A stretch of 64,000 nt of DNA from contig JAEZLH010000010.1 of assembly GCA_023435895.1 (NCBI GenBank), forward strand, positions 62,001-126,000, in the 5' to 3' direction. The translations under genes were made by a program, and so were the position numbers. Under the pieces are notes generated by a model. That model searched no databases, had not been told where the DNA came from, and saw only the letters and a list, made by a program, of their open reading frames with translations. Position 1 is the stretch's first letter. Each line of letters begins with the position of its first letter. Positions 44,337 through 53,765 of the stretch are shown here, one piece after another. The stretch comes from Bacillota bacterium. Its GTDB lineage: Bacteria > Bacillota > Clostridia > Lachnospirales > Lachnospiraceae.

Positions 44337-44766
44337 ATATAGTTATCCTTTCTTATCTAATTGAAATCTACGGTGATCCTTATTCCTTGTAATATTATAT
44401 TGCATATTCTCTTAAAATCAATATCTTTGATGAAAATTCCGATTGAAGAAAACCACATGAATATAACGATTTGTTTTATAAGGACATTCCTGACAAATGT
44501 TCTTGATTGTACTAAGAGATGCTCTATGTTACGATTGGATTAATAAGTTTTATATAATATGTGCGAGAGACATCAGCTGACCATTTCCTATGATAGACTT
44601 AACAAGAAGAGAAACGGAGTAAGTAATTTAGGCAGACATGGCATTTTATTCTGCGAATTCCGGTTACGATAATAATTGAGAAAAAAATAATTGTATTTAC
44701 GAGATTGGATATTTACTATTATTGTGTTATTAGCACCTAACTATTATAAGGGATAAGGAGAATCGG
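44337..44766. other. Intergenic stretch without recognised content
   Basis: Between the small membrane protein and the DUF4132 pair there are only short frames lacking ribosome sites. AAGGAG just before 44767 is the ribosome site of the following gene. No promoter good enough to call was seen. Confidence 0.4.
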
Positions 44767-45180
44767 ATGAAGGTCAATGTGAAGCGTTTGGGAAAGCGTA
44801 AGAATTCTATTGAAGTAATTGATATGCAGCTTGCCAAATCACCAAGTACAATTAGGGATTTGATTGAGGAGACTGTGAAGTTCTGTGTAAACAGATTTCT
44901 GGAGAACTGTTCCAATCAGGAGGTGTTAAAAGCCTTGTCATTGCAAGAGATTCATGATAAGGCATCAACTGGAAAGATTACCTTTGGGGTGCTGAATGGG
45001 GAAGTACAGCCTAAGGAAGATGAAGCTATAAAAAGCGCCTTGGAGGCATTTTTGGATGGGATAGTTGTCATATTTATTGATGGGATACAACAACAGAAAT
45101 TAAGTGATCCAGTAGAAATTAATGATGCTACGGAAGTAACATTTGTACGTCTGACCATGCTAACGGGGAGGTTGTGGTGA
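44767..45180 (+). CDS. Small protein before DUF4132, possibly beta-grasp fold
   Basis: A 137-residue protein with no family I can name. It begins MKVNVKRLGKRKNSIEVIDM, runs into STIRDLIEETVKFCVNRFLE, and ends FLDGIVVIFIDGIQQQKLSDP, ATEVTFVRLTMLTG. The beta-beta-helix opening and the closing strand pattern recall MoaD/ThiS/ubiquitin-like proteins with a helical insert, but the chain ends in GRLW rather than Gly-Gly. It overlaps the giant downstream gene by one base (TGATG), so the two are made together and probably interact. The fold is a guess from pattern only. Confidence 0.7.
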   Translation: MKVNVKRLGKRKNSIEVIDMQLAKSPSTIRDLIEETVKFCVNRFLENCSNQEVLKALSLQEIHDKASTGKITFGVLNGEVQPKEDEAIKSALEAFLDGIVVIFIDGIQQQKLSDPVEINDATEVTFVRLTMLTGRLW

Positions 45181-48100
45181 TGAGTCAATATAATCATAAG
45201 ACGAGAATACAGTTGATGAATGAATACAAAAATCAGATACAGAAGAAAGCTGTTTTTCAATTATTGCTTGCCAATAAAGAAACCAAAGCAATTATGAAGG
45301 AACTAAGGAACTTTTCTGATTACAGGGAACCACAAACACCCTATATCAATAAAAGCCTGGATAAATTTCAAAATGGAAAATATGATTCCATAAGTGAACT
45401 TATGAAAAAAGAATATTTAAAACTAATTGAATTATATATTCCAAAAGAGTACCATAACCAATACTATTATATCATTGATAAATATACTCAGTTCTCTTAC
45501 TCAAAGTATCATAACAGGAGAACGGTACGATGCAATGAACCAGTGCTTTGGGTAAAAAGAGCACTTCGATTAATATATGATTACTATATGTTTGAATTTT
45601 ATGAATGTACAATAAGCCAGTATTTAAAGAATGAGCTGTCTGAGGAGAAGTGTGATTATAAACAAAATTGTTCATACGACAGTGAAGTTGAGTATTTGGA
45701 TGATATGATTGCAGCCCAGCTTGATCTTGGCAATGAGGAATTGAAAAACAACATCAAAGAAATTCTTTTCAGCGAGAATAATACCTCCGTTGTCACAGTA
45801 GAACTCATCCGTGGAATATTAAAAAGCTCTGTGGGAGAATTACATAAGTTATTGGGTGATTTTATGCTTGCAGCCAGACTGCAGGAAGGAGTTCGACAGG
45901 CTGTTTGCGAAAATATGGACTGCGGAACAAAGGAAGGATTCTTGGCACTTTTTCCAGTGATCTGTGACCATAACCTGGTGCGTTATTCTTCGGTAAAGCG
46001 AGCCATAGCTACCTGGACAGGGATTTTTGATGAAAGTAATGTGGATCGAATTACGAATAAAATTCTATCTTTGATGAAGGAATGTCTCTTTGACCTTGAA
46101 AAAAGAAGGCAGTATTCCAATAGCAATGACAGCATAGAGATTATGATAGCTTTATGGGCAATGGGCTTTGAAAATGTTGATTTGGCAATAGAACGTATGG
46201 AGCAATACTGGAAATTCGGCACCAGAAACCAGAAGCTTACTATGTCCTACTATAACATCTCTTTGTATCATTATAAAATCTGCGGAATAATCAGTAAAAA
46301 GATATTTGAGGAATTCAGTGAGGACTTTGAAATGCTTGCGGCATTCTTACCCATGTACTTAAGTGAAACGAATAATTTAATATGGGCAAGTGTAAAAGAG
46401 GAAAAGAAAGGAGTTACACTCTATCATGTACCTCCTGTAACAGAACTTTTTGAGAATAAGGAGGAAGCATTTAAGCATTTTCAGATATTAAGGGATGTTT
46501 ATGAAGCCCTTCCGAACAAAACGTTGAGGTATTCTCCCTGTATTTTTCCATGGCATGGTGTGTCGTTATCAAAAGGTCAACTGATGAAGCGTATGTGCCT
46601 GATTGCCTATGTTTTAGAGCAAGACGACTTAATAGAATACACCGCCGGACAGTTATCTAGCATCGATAATTCGGATGGCTATCATGAGCGTAGCCTATGT
46701 CTTGAGATACTGCTTCATCAGCCAAGGACAACTGCACAAAAACAATTATTGGTTAGTTATATCGGAGATAAGCAAGGGGACACCAGGGATACTGCCTACA
46801 AATTGGTAAAGAAAGTAAAACTGGACGAAACGAATTATGTTCAATTAGAGCAATTATTAAAGTTTAAGACTGGGGATATCAGAAAGCATTGTATTGAATT
46901 ATTGAATACACAACCAACGGAGTCCATACCCTCGTCAGTATCCAGATTATTATCGGATGACAGGGAAGAGGTACGGACTGGTGGTCTGGATGTTGTGCTT
47001 CAACTAAAACGCAATAAAACCAAGGAGGCAGTATATACAAAATGTCTTGATTATGTTGAGAGTGTGAAGAACCCCTCCGCAAAGGAACAGATTTTAATTG
47101 ACGAAATAAAGGGTAACACGAAAAGTCAGGAAATATTAAGTGATAGAGGTTATGGATTATATGATCCAGAGGTTTCTGTGGAGTTAACGCTTCCTGAATA
47201 TAATGAAACATTATTAACCTCTTTTTTTAATATTCCTACAGAGAATTTAACTAAAATCCTTGGCAAGCTAGAGGATTATATTCAAGAACATGCACATCTG
47301 GAATACAAGGGAGCCTCAGGAGAGGAATATCTATTAGGGAATGGGTTGAGACCTATAACCCATGAGGAGCTTCCACCAGAAGAAATCATGCCCTTTCAAG
47401 AGCTATGGCGTGATTTTTATCATAAAGAAATCAAGGATTTTAAAACCTTGTTTAACCTTTATATGGCAGTAAATAAAGGGATGAGTTATTCCACCAAGGT
47501 ACCAGAGAGGATAGCAAAATTAGAAGAGTTGATTCTTGGCAAGGATATCATGGGAGTGGAGTTTCAATCCATTAGCCGAAATCTTTACCTAAGGTTTGAT
47601 GAACGGGATATCATTCCTGTGGTTCTTGATATTCTTTTGTCCATCTACGGTGACAAGCACCAGATAAAGGAGATTGCAAAGAGTTCCTTTCTTTGTATAC
47701 TTCATTATCTATCTAAGAATCCGATTTCGCTAATAATGAAAGAAAAAAGCTCCTATGATCGTCAAATTCTATCTTTTTTAGAATCTTATGAGATGATTAT
47801 TTATCAAAAATATTTGGAAGAGTGGAAGAGCGAAGAGGAATTTGCACAGCGTTTTACTATTTATAAGAGATTTGATGAGAGGTTAGGAGTAGCTGTTCGA
47901 AATAGATATCAGTGGGAGAGGAGATATTATCTGAATATTCTGGATTATGTGAAGGCCTATGATTTGGGCATAATTCCAGAAGATATGGTATATCAGGCAA
48001 TCTTTAAAAAGCTTGGACTTGAACAAAGCCTGAAAACACTGTCCTATTTATTTAAACAGGATATAAGACATTATGAAGCGGTTCAATTAAAAAAATATGG

Positions 48101-50276
48101 GTTAGAGCAGGATAAGGTGATTAATCAGGAACTATATCACAAGGCTCGTCATTTTTATCAAACAGTTGTAGATAAAATACTTGATGTAGAGTTAAAAAGA
48201 GGAGACACGCCAACGGTATTTTCTTCAAGCATCTGCCATATAACCTGTATTTTTGGTATGGAGCGTCTGGTAGAGATTTTGGTCGCACTTGGAAAGGACG
48301 GTTTGGAGCGTAGTTACTATTATTATGGTGAGGGGGCATCAAGAAAAGAAAGTCTGAGCCATTTGCTGAAAGTCTGTTATCCGAATAAGGGAGAGAATGC
48401 TGAACTTCTTGGTAAATTATTGCAAGGAAAAGGAATTACGAAAAAACGTCTGATAGAAACAACCATGTACGCTCCCCAATGGATGGATATCATGGAAGAA
48501 TATCTTGGAATGAAGGGCTTAAAGAGCGGTTGTTATTACTTCATGGCTCATATGAATGATTACTTTGATGAAAAGAAGCAGGCAATGATAGCCAAGTATA
48601 CCCCCATTGAGACGGAAGCACTAAACCTTGGAGCCTTTGATTTGAACTGGTTTAAGGAAGCTTATGAAACTCTGGGTGAGAAGAATTTTGAACTCCTTTA
48701 TGATTCTGCAAAATACAGTTCAAGCGGAGGCAAACACGCAAGGGCGAGAAAATATGCAGATGCAGCGCTGGGTAAAGTTACCCTTGAGTATTTGGAAAAT
48801 ACCATAGCGGATAAACGTAATAAGGATTTATTAATGAGTTATGGTTTAGTTCCTCTTGGGGATAAGAATGATTTGTTAAGACGTTATGAATTCCTCCAAA
48901 AATTCTTGAAACAGAGCAAGGAGTTTGGCGCACAACGAAAAGCCAGTGAAGGGAAAGCAGTGGAAATTGCTCTGGAGAATCTGGCTACTGCCGCAGGCTT
49001 TCAAGACGTAACCAGACTTACCCTTATGATGGAGAGCGAGCTAGTAAGAGCTTATGAACCTCAAATGGAATGGAAAGAGCTGGGCGATTATAGGGTTAGG
49101 CTGATTATCGATGAGTTAGGGCGGGCTGAAATCGAGATCTATAAAAAGGAGAAGAAGCTGAACTCCGTTCCAACAACTCTAAAGAAAGAGGAACACATTG
49201 AATTACTGAAAGAAATCAGAAAGAAATTAAAGGATCAATATACTAGAGCAAAGAAAATGTTTGAGGATGCCATGGAAAACAGTATAGAGTTTACTTTTGG
49301 TGAACTCGCAGAAATTTGTTCTAATCCGGTGGTACGACCGGTTCTTACTTCCCTAGTATTTGTATGGGAAGAGGCGGGGGAGAAGAGCTTCGGATTATTG
49401 TATAAGAGGGAGGGATTCCAGGGAGTAATGGGAGATGTAAAACAAGTGAGAACGGAGTGTATCGTTCGTGTTGCGCATCCCTTTGATCTTTATCAATCCG
49501 GTTGTTGGCATTCTTATCAGATATATTTATTGAATCAAATCAGAAATACTCGACTGGTGAAACAGCCCTTTAAACAAGTATTCCGTGAATTATATGTTAA
49601 GACCGAGGAAGAACTTGAGAAACGAAATTCCTTATTGTTTGCAGGAAATCAGATTTACCCACAAAAAACTGTCTCCTGTCTTAAGAACCGGAAATGGATT
49701 GCGGATTATGAGGAAGGGTTACAGAAGGTATATTACAAAGAGAATATTGTGGCAAGAATTTATGCAATGGCGGATTGGTTTTCTCCCAGTGATATTGAGG
49801 CACCTACCTTGGAATGGGTGGAGTTTTCTGATCGAAAGAACTTTGAGGCACTTACAATTAAGCAAATACCTGATATAATCTATTCCGAAGTAATGAGGGA
49901 TGTTGACCTTGCAGTCAGTGTGGCCTATGCCGGAGGAGTTGATCCGGAGGCAAGCCATTCGACCGTAGAAATGCGTAAGGTCATCATTGAGTTTAATCTT
50001 CCTTTGTTTGGACTTGACAATGTTATTACAATCGAAGGAAATCATGCAATAATCAATGGGAAGAGATCAAGTTACAGCATACATCTTGGAAGTGGTGTTA
50101 TTCACCGACTTGGGGGTCCCATGCTTCATGTTCTTCCGGTCCATTCTCAAGAGCGTGGCAGATTATTCCTTCCGTTTATTGATGAAGATCCGAAAACTGC
50201 TGAGATTATGTCTAAGATTGTTTTATTTGCTAAGGATGAAAAAATTAAAGATCCCTATATATTGAACCAATATTAG
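45180..50276 (+). CDS. Very large DUF4132-type protein
   Basis: A 1698-residue soluble protein, one of the largest in the window. The middle (about residues 480-650) contains HEAT-like helical repeats, for example DDREEVRTGGLDVVLQLKR. The region ELLKEIRKKLKDQYTRAKKMFEDAMEN with SNPVVRPVLTSLVFVWE near 1350-1400 matches the DUF4132 domain of E. coli YehI/MolR-like proteins. The last 130 residues (VMRDVDLAVSVAYAGG, MRKVIIEFNLPLFGLDN, IHLGSGVIHRLGG) form a separate conserved end. There is no signal peptide or membrane helix. I use the ATG at 45180 (GGGGAGG upstream), overlapping the small gene's stop. Relatives are often near MoxR-type ATPases and VWA proteins, absent here. Function unknown. Confidence 0.85.
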   Translation: MSQYNHKTRIQLMNEYKNQIQKKAVFQLLLANKETKAIMKELRNFSDYREPQTPYINKSLDKFQNGKYDSISELMKKEYLKLIELYIPKEYHNQYYYIIDKYTQFSYSKYHNRRTVRCNEPVLWVKRALRLIYDYYMFEFYECTISQYLKNELSEEKCDYKQNCSYDSEVEYLDDMIAAQLDLGNEELKNNIKEILFSENNTSVVTVELIRGILKSSVGELHKLLGDFMLAARLQEGVRQAVCENMDCGTKEGFLALFPVICDHNLVRYSSVKRAIATWTGIFDESNVDRITNKILSLMKECLFDLEKRRQYSNSNDSIEIMIALWAMGFENVDLAIERMEQYWKFGTRNQKLTMSYYNISLYHYKICGIISKKIFEEFSEDFEMLAAFLPMYLSETNNLIWASVKEEKKGVTLYHVPPVTELFENKEEAFKHFQILRDVYEALPNKTLRYSPCIFPWHGVSLSKGQLMKRMCLIAYVLEQDDLIEYTAGQLSSIDNSDGYHERSLCLEILLHQPRTTAQKQLLVSYIGDKQGDTRDTAYKLVKKVKLDETNYVQLEQLLKFKTGDIRKHCIELLNTQPTESIPSSVSRLLSDDREEVRTGGLDVVLQLKRNKTKEAVYTKCLDYVESVKNPSAKEQILIDEIKGNTKSQEILSDRGYGLYDPEVSVELTLPEYNETLLTSFFNIPTENLTKILGKLEDYIQEHAHLEYKGASGEEYLLGNGLRPITHEELPPEEIMPFQELWRDFYHKEIKDFKTLFNLYMAVNKGMSYSTKVPERIAKLEELILGKDIMGVEFQSISRNLYLRFDERDIIPVVLDILLSIYGDKHQIKEIAKSSFLCILHYLSKNPISLIMKEKSSYDRQILSFLESYEMIIYQKYLEEWKSEEEFAQRFTIYKRFDERLGVAVRNRYQWERRYYLNILDYVKAYDLGIIPEDMVYQAIFKKLGLEQSLKTLSYLFKQDIRHYEAVQLKKYGLEQDKVINQELYHKARHFYQTVVDKILDVELKRGDTPTVFSSSICHITCIFGMERLVEILVALGKDGLERSYYYYGEGASRKESLSHLLKVCYPNKGENAELLGKLLQGKGITKKRLIETTMYAPQWMDIMEEYLGMKGLKSGCYYFMAHMNDYFDEKKQAMIAKYTPIETEALNLGAFDLNWFKEAYETLGEKNFELLYDSAKYSSSGGKHARARKYADAALGKVTLEYLENTIADKRNKDLLMSYGLVPLGDKNDLLRRYEFLQKFLKQSKEFGAQRKASEGKAVEIALENLATAAGFQDVTRLTLMMESELVRAYEPQMEWKELGDYRVRLIIDELGRAEIEIYKKEKKLNSVPTTLKKEEHIELLKEIRKKLKDQYTRAKKMFEDAMENSIEFTFGELAEICSNPVVRPVLTSLVFVWEEAGEKSFGLLYKREGFQGVMGDVKQVRTECIVRVAHPFDLYQSGCWHSYQIYLLNQIRNTRLVKQPFKQVFRELYVKTEEELEKRNSLLFAGNQIYPQKTVSCLKNRKWIADYEEGLQKVYYKENIVARIYAMADWFSPSDIEAPTLEWVEFSDRKNFEALTIKQIPDIIYSEVMRDVDLAVSVAYAGGVDPEASHSTVEMRKVIIEFNLPLFGLDNVITIEGNHAIINGKRSSYSIHLGSGVIHRLGGPMLHVLPVHSQERGRLFLPFIDEDPKTAEIMSKIVLFAKDEKIKDPYILNQY

Positions 50277-50368
50277 CAAGTGAAATATTATTGCTCATAG
50301 AAGGATGACAGAAACAAATTCTTGTAGGTTTAGCTTTTATAAGGAGAAACTCGATAGCAATAATTATT

Positions 50369-50447
50369 GTATGCACAACAGATACAGGAACGGAAGCCAA
50401 TGCCGAAAGAACTTAGGAGTGGTGAAATTCGTATCTGTTGTACATAC
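50369..50447. repeat. 17-bp inverted repeat in the gap after the DUF4132 gene
   Basis: GTATGCACAACAGATAC (50369-50385) and GTATCTGTTGTACATAC (50431-50447) pair at 16 of 17 positions around a 45-base loop. It lies in a 471-base gap (50277-50747). No T run follows, and the small frame across it has no convincing coding signs. It may be a processed RNA hairpin or the remnant of a miniature inverted-repeat element. Nothing else is recognised in the gap. Confidence 0.5.
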
Positions 50448-50747
50448 ATTACCAGCAATCATATTGTTTTACAATTGTCTATTGGCTTTTAATCCAAAAT
50501 GCTATGTATCTTTGAGTGTACAATAATTTTAATTAATTTGTTTCAAAGCTAGCACTTTAATCCGAAAAGTATAAGGTAGGAAAGAATTTTAATAATAAAA
50601 TCAACACAAATATAAAATTTTATTTCGTAGTACCTTATATTGGTTGGAAAGATGTATTTTTACTCTTTCAAGACAGAGTTGAGCACATACGGACAGGAAA
50701 CTGGCCGTAATTTTTAATATAATTTACTTACAAGGAGATGATAAAAG

Positions 50748-51584
50748 ATGGAATGGGTTAAGACTTTAAATCAAGCAATTGATTACATGGAGATGAACAT
50801 AACGGAGGATATTGGCTGCAAGGAGATTGCGGAACATATCTATCTTTCCAATTTTCACTTTCAAAGGGTATTCAGCTTATTAACAGGACTAACAGTTGGG
50901 GAATATTTAAGAAACAGACGTCTGTCTCTGGCAGGTCAGGAACTGTTAAAAGGCAGCAAGGTTATAGAGGTTGCCTTAAAATATGGATATGCAACCCCGG
51001 AAGGATTTACGAAAGCCTTTGTCAGATTCCATGGTGTCACACCAAGTGATGTAAGAAAACCAGGCACAGTTCTGAAAGCGTTCCATCGCCTTGTACTAAA
51101 AATAATATTAGAAGGTGGTAATAGTATGGATTACAGAATTGAGAAAAAAGAAGCATTTGATGTTGTAGTAAAGACCAGATATTTTAATGAGAATAATTCA
51201 GGAACAGAAATACCAAAGTTTTGGACGGAGTATCTTACCACAGGACTTGATGAAAAGGTCTGTGGAATGTTCGGAATTTGCTTTGAAGAAGATCGCAAGG
51301 GCAATGATTGGAAATATGGCATTGGTGCTGAGAAGGAAGCAGTTAACGAAATCCCTGAGGGATTTGAAATTGTGACCATATCTGCGCAAACCTGGGCAAT
51401 CTTTACCTGTATAGGGGCTATGCCAAAGGCGATTCAGGATTTGTGGATGAAGGTATACAGTGAGTGGCTTCCTGCCTCTAATTATGAACTAATCCCAGAT
51501 TATGCGATAGAAAGTTATTCGGATGGAGATGCATCAAAAGAGGATTATGTTAGTGAGGTATGGATTCCGGTTAGAGAAAAGTAA
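50748..51584 (+). CDS. AraC-family regulator with GyrI-like effector domain
   Basis: A 278-residue two-domain regulator. The first 105 residues are an AraC double helix-turn-helix (ITEDIGCKEIAEHIYLSNF, FSLLTGLTVGEYLRNRRL, VALKYGYATPEGFTKAFVRF). From about 120 a GyrI/Rob-type ligand-binding domain follows (YRIEKKEAFDVVVKTRYF, YELIPDYAIESY, SEVWIPVREK). Such proteins sense hydrophobic or cationic compounds and switch on efflux. The MFS gene further down is a plausible target. AAGGAGATG precedes the start. Confidence 0.9.
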   Translation: MEWVKTLNQAIDYMEMNITEDIGCKEIAEHIYLSNFHFQRVFSLLTGLTVGEYLRNRRLSLAGQELLKGSKVIEVALKYGYATPEGFTKAFVRFHGVTPSDVRKPGTVLKAFHRLVLKIILEGGNSMDYRIEKKEAFDVVVKTRYFNENNSGTEIPKFWTEYLTTGLDEKVCGMFGICFEEDRKGNDWKYGIGAEKEAVNEIPEGFEIVTISAQTWAIFTCIGAMPKAIQDLWMKVYSEWLPASNYELIPDYAIESYSDGDASKEDYVSEVWIPVREK

Positions 51585-51603
51585 AGTTCACATAGTTAAC
51601 AAA

Positions 51604-51632
51604 TTGACATATAATAATTAGTATGCTAAGAT
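51604..51632 (+). promoter_or_regulatory. Promoter of the tiny ORF, with a loose copy of the operator motif
   Basis: TTGACA at 51604-51609 and TAAGAT at 51627-51632 are 17 bases apart. ACATATAATAATTAGTATG overlaps the -35 and spacer (51607-51625); it resembles the operator class seen at 3734 and elsewhere, but with seven bases between halves, so it may be coincidence. Confidence 0.45.
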
Positions 51633-51716
51633 TCGTTTAGATAGGTAATTTGGAAATGCAACAATAAGGTCATTTTACAATTACCAGGCAGATTATTGAG
51701 ATTAGGAGGATAAGCA

Positions 51717-51815
51717 ATGAGTGGTTACGGTTACACACCTATTTGTAGCAGCAGTTGTCGTTCAAAAACACATATTTTTAATTTTGACGGGATGACTGCG
51801 CTCATTTTTAGGTAA
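51717..51815 (+). CDS. Tiny Cys-containing peptide (32 residues)
   Basis: A 32-codon frame starts with MSGYGYTPICSSSCRSK and ends GMTALIFR. It has its own sigma-A promoter, a strong ribosome site (AGGAGG, seven bases before the ATG) and a strong terminator 38 bases after the stop, which together are more than chance usually provides. The MSGYG opening recalls small sporulation proteins of the YjcZ kind, but the hydrophobic tail of those is missing. It could be a secreted or modified peptide, a spore peptide or a regulatory RNA carrying a frame. I do not recognise a family. Confidence 0.45.
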   Translation: MSGYGYTPICSSSCRSKTHIFNFDGMTALIFR

Positions 51816-51853
51816 ACCACTCAGCTTATCTAAAAATATATGCAGTAAATCCC

Positions 51854-51887
51854 AAAGAACATGCAAAAAGATGCATGTTCTTTTTGT
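51854..51887 (+). terminator. Strong rho-independent terminator after the tiny ORF
   Basis: A 12-base perfect stem (AAAGAACATGCA at 51854-51865, TGCATGTTCTTT at 51872-51883) with a six-base loop runs directly into T-rich sequence. Confidence 0.85.
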
Positions 51888-51894
51888 GTGCAAA

Positions 51895-52165
51895 ATTCAG
51901 CATAGTGTAAAAATAAACTACATTTCACACCTAATGTTTGCACCAGCAAAGTCCTCGGCGCAAACTGACACAAAGGATAGACTTATTCAGCATAGTGTGA
52001 AAATGAACTACAATTTTCACACTAAAGTTTGCATCTGCGAAATCCTTGGCGCAAACTAACGCATAGGATAGACTTATTTAGCTTAATGTGAAAATAAGCT
52101 ACGATTTTCACACCTAAAGTTTGCACCTTCAAAGTCCCTGGTGCAAACTGACAGAAAAAATAAAT
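51895..52165. repeat. Three tandem imperfect 90-bp repeats, each with two dyads
   Basis: Units start at 51895, 51985 and 52076, each beginning ATTCAGCATAGTGT or a close variant. Every unit holds a first dyad (GTGTGAAAAT with ATTTTCACAC, clearest in units 2 and 3) and a second dyad (AGTTTGC with GCAAACT, clear in units 2 and 3; unit 1 has TGTTTGC). Units differ by scattered changes that mostly keep the pairing. They fill the gap between the tiny ORF and the MFS gene. They are too long and too few for CRISPR. No coding frame is supported. Confidence 0.8.
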
Positions 52166-52217
52166 ATTCTTAAACGAATTTATGCCTGCGATTTATAGTT
52201 GCAGGAAACAGAAAGGC

Positions 52218-53420
52218 ATGGTTATTATTATGAAATTACAATATAAAAACAATCTAAAATACAATTATATATTTCGATTTTTAAGCAGCTTTGATCTATC
52301 CAGTGCAATCTGGGTGCTTTATTTGATTCATAAGGGTTTACCTCTTTGGCAAATTGGATTGATGGAGGGGATTTTTCACGTGATTAGCTTTCTTAGTGAA
52401 ATACCGACCGGTGCAGTAGCTGATATATTAGGTAGAAAGAAAGCATTAATCCTTAGCAGAGTTTGCCACGCTATTTCAGCAATCATTATGTTGTTTGCTT
52501 CTGGGTTTTGGCAATTTGTTATTGGTTTCGCTTTTTCAGCATGGGGGTATAATCTGAACTCAGGTTCAGAGGAGGCGATGGTATATGACAGTTTAAAGAT
52601 GGTAGGAAAAGAAAATAATTACCTTAAGATAAGTGGGCATTTAGAAGTAATTCTTAACATAGCGCAGGGCATTGCAATTTTTATTGGTGGTGTTTTGGCA
52701 GAACAATCCTTTTATTACTGTTATGGAGCGGCGTTGTTTGTAAGTGTACTATCCTTACTGCCTTGTATTATGCTAAAGGAACCAGTAATCACAAAGAAAG
52801 AAGAGACACATCAGATATCTCTAAAAAAACATTTTATTGATAGTTATCAGGCCATTAGGTCAAATCCCAAAGTAATAGAAATACTGTTATCTTATTCGGT
52901 TATTTTTACTATTTATATGATTATCTATTTTTATGGACAGAAATATTTCTCGGAATTAGGGCTGGATAAAATGCAGATCAGCATGGTAATGTCATTGACA
53001 TTGGTATTATCATGTATTGGTGCCATGTGCTGCAATTGGGTGGAGAGTTTGTTAAAAGAGCAGACAAAGGTATATGCAACCTTAGTGATTGGACTTGGTA
53101 TTATCGGTTTGACTGCAGGCAATCTAGTGCTTGCAATTGTATGCTTTAGCATTATGGGCTTTGCCAATACATTATTATACCCGATTCAATCCAATGCGTT
53201 GAATAACCTGATACCATCAGAACAAAGGGCGACAATTCTGTCTGTGAACAGCATGGCCTACTCCTTATTTATGCTGATTTTATTCCCGATTGTGGGAGGA
53301 ATAGCAGATAAGATAGGACTTGGAATTACCTTTATCGGACTTGGAGTGATTATTATTATTTCTTCGGTGGGATTGATTAGTAGAAAGAGGATTGGAGAAT
53401 TGTTTGTCAAATCGTCATAA
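52218..53420 (+). CDS. Major facilitator superfamily transporter
   Basis: A 400-residue transporter with about twelve hydrophobic helices and the MFS loop 2-3 signature GAVADILGRKKALILSR. The second half has the similar PIVGGIADKIGLG. The start is uncertain among ATG codons at 52218 and 52230; AGGAAA and AAAGG lie just upstream. Substrate unknown; multidrug or sugar-type export is possible. Its nearest regulator upstream is of the AraC/GyrI drug-sensing type. Confidence 0.85.
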   Translation: MVIIMKLQYKNNLKYNYIFRFLSSFDLSSAIWVLYLIHKGLPLWQIGLMEGIFHVISFLSEIPTGAVADILGRKKALILSRVCHAISAIIMLFASGFWQFVIGFAFSAWGYNLNSGSEEAMVYDSLKMVGKENNYLKISGHLEVILNIAQGIAIFIGGVLAEQSFYYCYGAALFVSVLSLLPCIMLKEPVITKKEETHQISLKKHFIDSYQAIRSNPKVIEILLSYSVIFTIYMIIYFYGQKYFSELGLDKMQISMVMSLTLVLSCIGAMCCNWVESLLKEQTKVYATLVIGLGIIGLTAGNLVLAIVCFSIMGFANTLLYPIQSNALNNLIPSEQRATILSVNSMAYSLFMLILFPIVGGIADKIGLGITFIGLGVIIIISSVGLISRKRIGELFVKSS

Positions 53421-53484
53421 ATGCATTTTCCCATACTTAATAAGTTGATATATAGTTATTGCATTCATTAAATTGGTTCTAGAA

Positions 53485-53607
53485 GTGGAATGCTTGATAA
53501 AGCGTAGGTGCAACATCACCATAGCTGCTTTAAGCATTCCACATCCACAATATTTTGTGGGGTTATAAAATTCCGATTGAGAATAAAACTTGTATTTTAC
53601 TCAATCA
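53485..53607. repeat. Cluster of hairpins after the MFS gene
   Basis: GTGGAATGCTT (53485-53495) pairs with AAGCATTCCAC (53532-53542); inside it TAAAGC pairs with GCTTTA and GGTG with CACC, giving one long interrupted stem. CCACAA-TATT-TTGTGG follows at once (53545-53560), then ATTGAG with CTCAAT near 53578-53606. There is no strong T run. This may end the MFS transcript or be a mobile-element remnant. Confidence 0.5.
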
Positions 53608-53730
53608 GAAGATAGCAACAAAAATATAATGCATAGCAAGTAAACTGGAATACTATGTAATTAACAAGCATAAAAATGAAGATATACAATCGATGAGTTT
53701 TGTATAAAATTTAAAATATCAAATTAATAC

Positions 53731-53759
53731 TTGACAAATAGAAAGGAACACATTATACT
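53731..53759 (+). promoter_or_regulatory. Sigma-A promoter of the second nitrogenase-like operon
   Basis: TTGACA (53731-53736) and TATACT (53754-53759) are 17 bases apart. The predicted start near 53766 leaves a leader of about 295 bases before the NifB-like gene. Confidence 0.75.
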
Positions 53760-53765
53760 TTTAAA

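Noticed and set aside
44361..44543. 60-codon plus-strand frame before the DUF4132 pair
   Set aside because: No ribosome site, no recognisable motif and low-complexity AT-rich origin.
50305..50526. 73-codon frame after the DUF4132 gene
   Set aside because: It lacks a ribosome site and spans the inverted repeat, and its composition looks random.
51895..52165. CRISPR array
   Set aside because: Units are about 90 bases and directly adjoining, similar over their full length, with no unique spacers and no cas genes.
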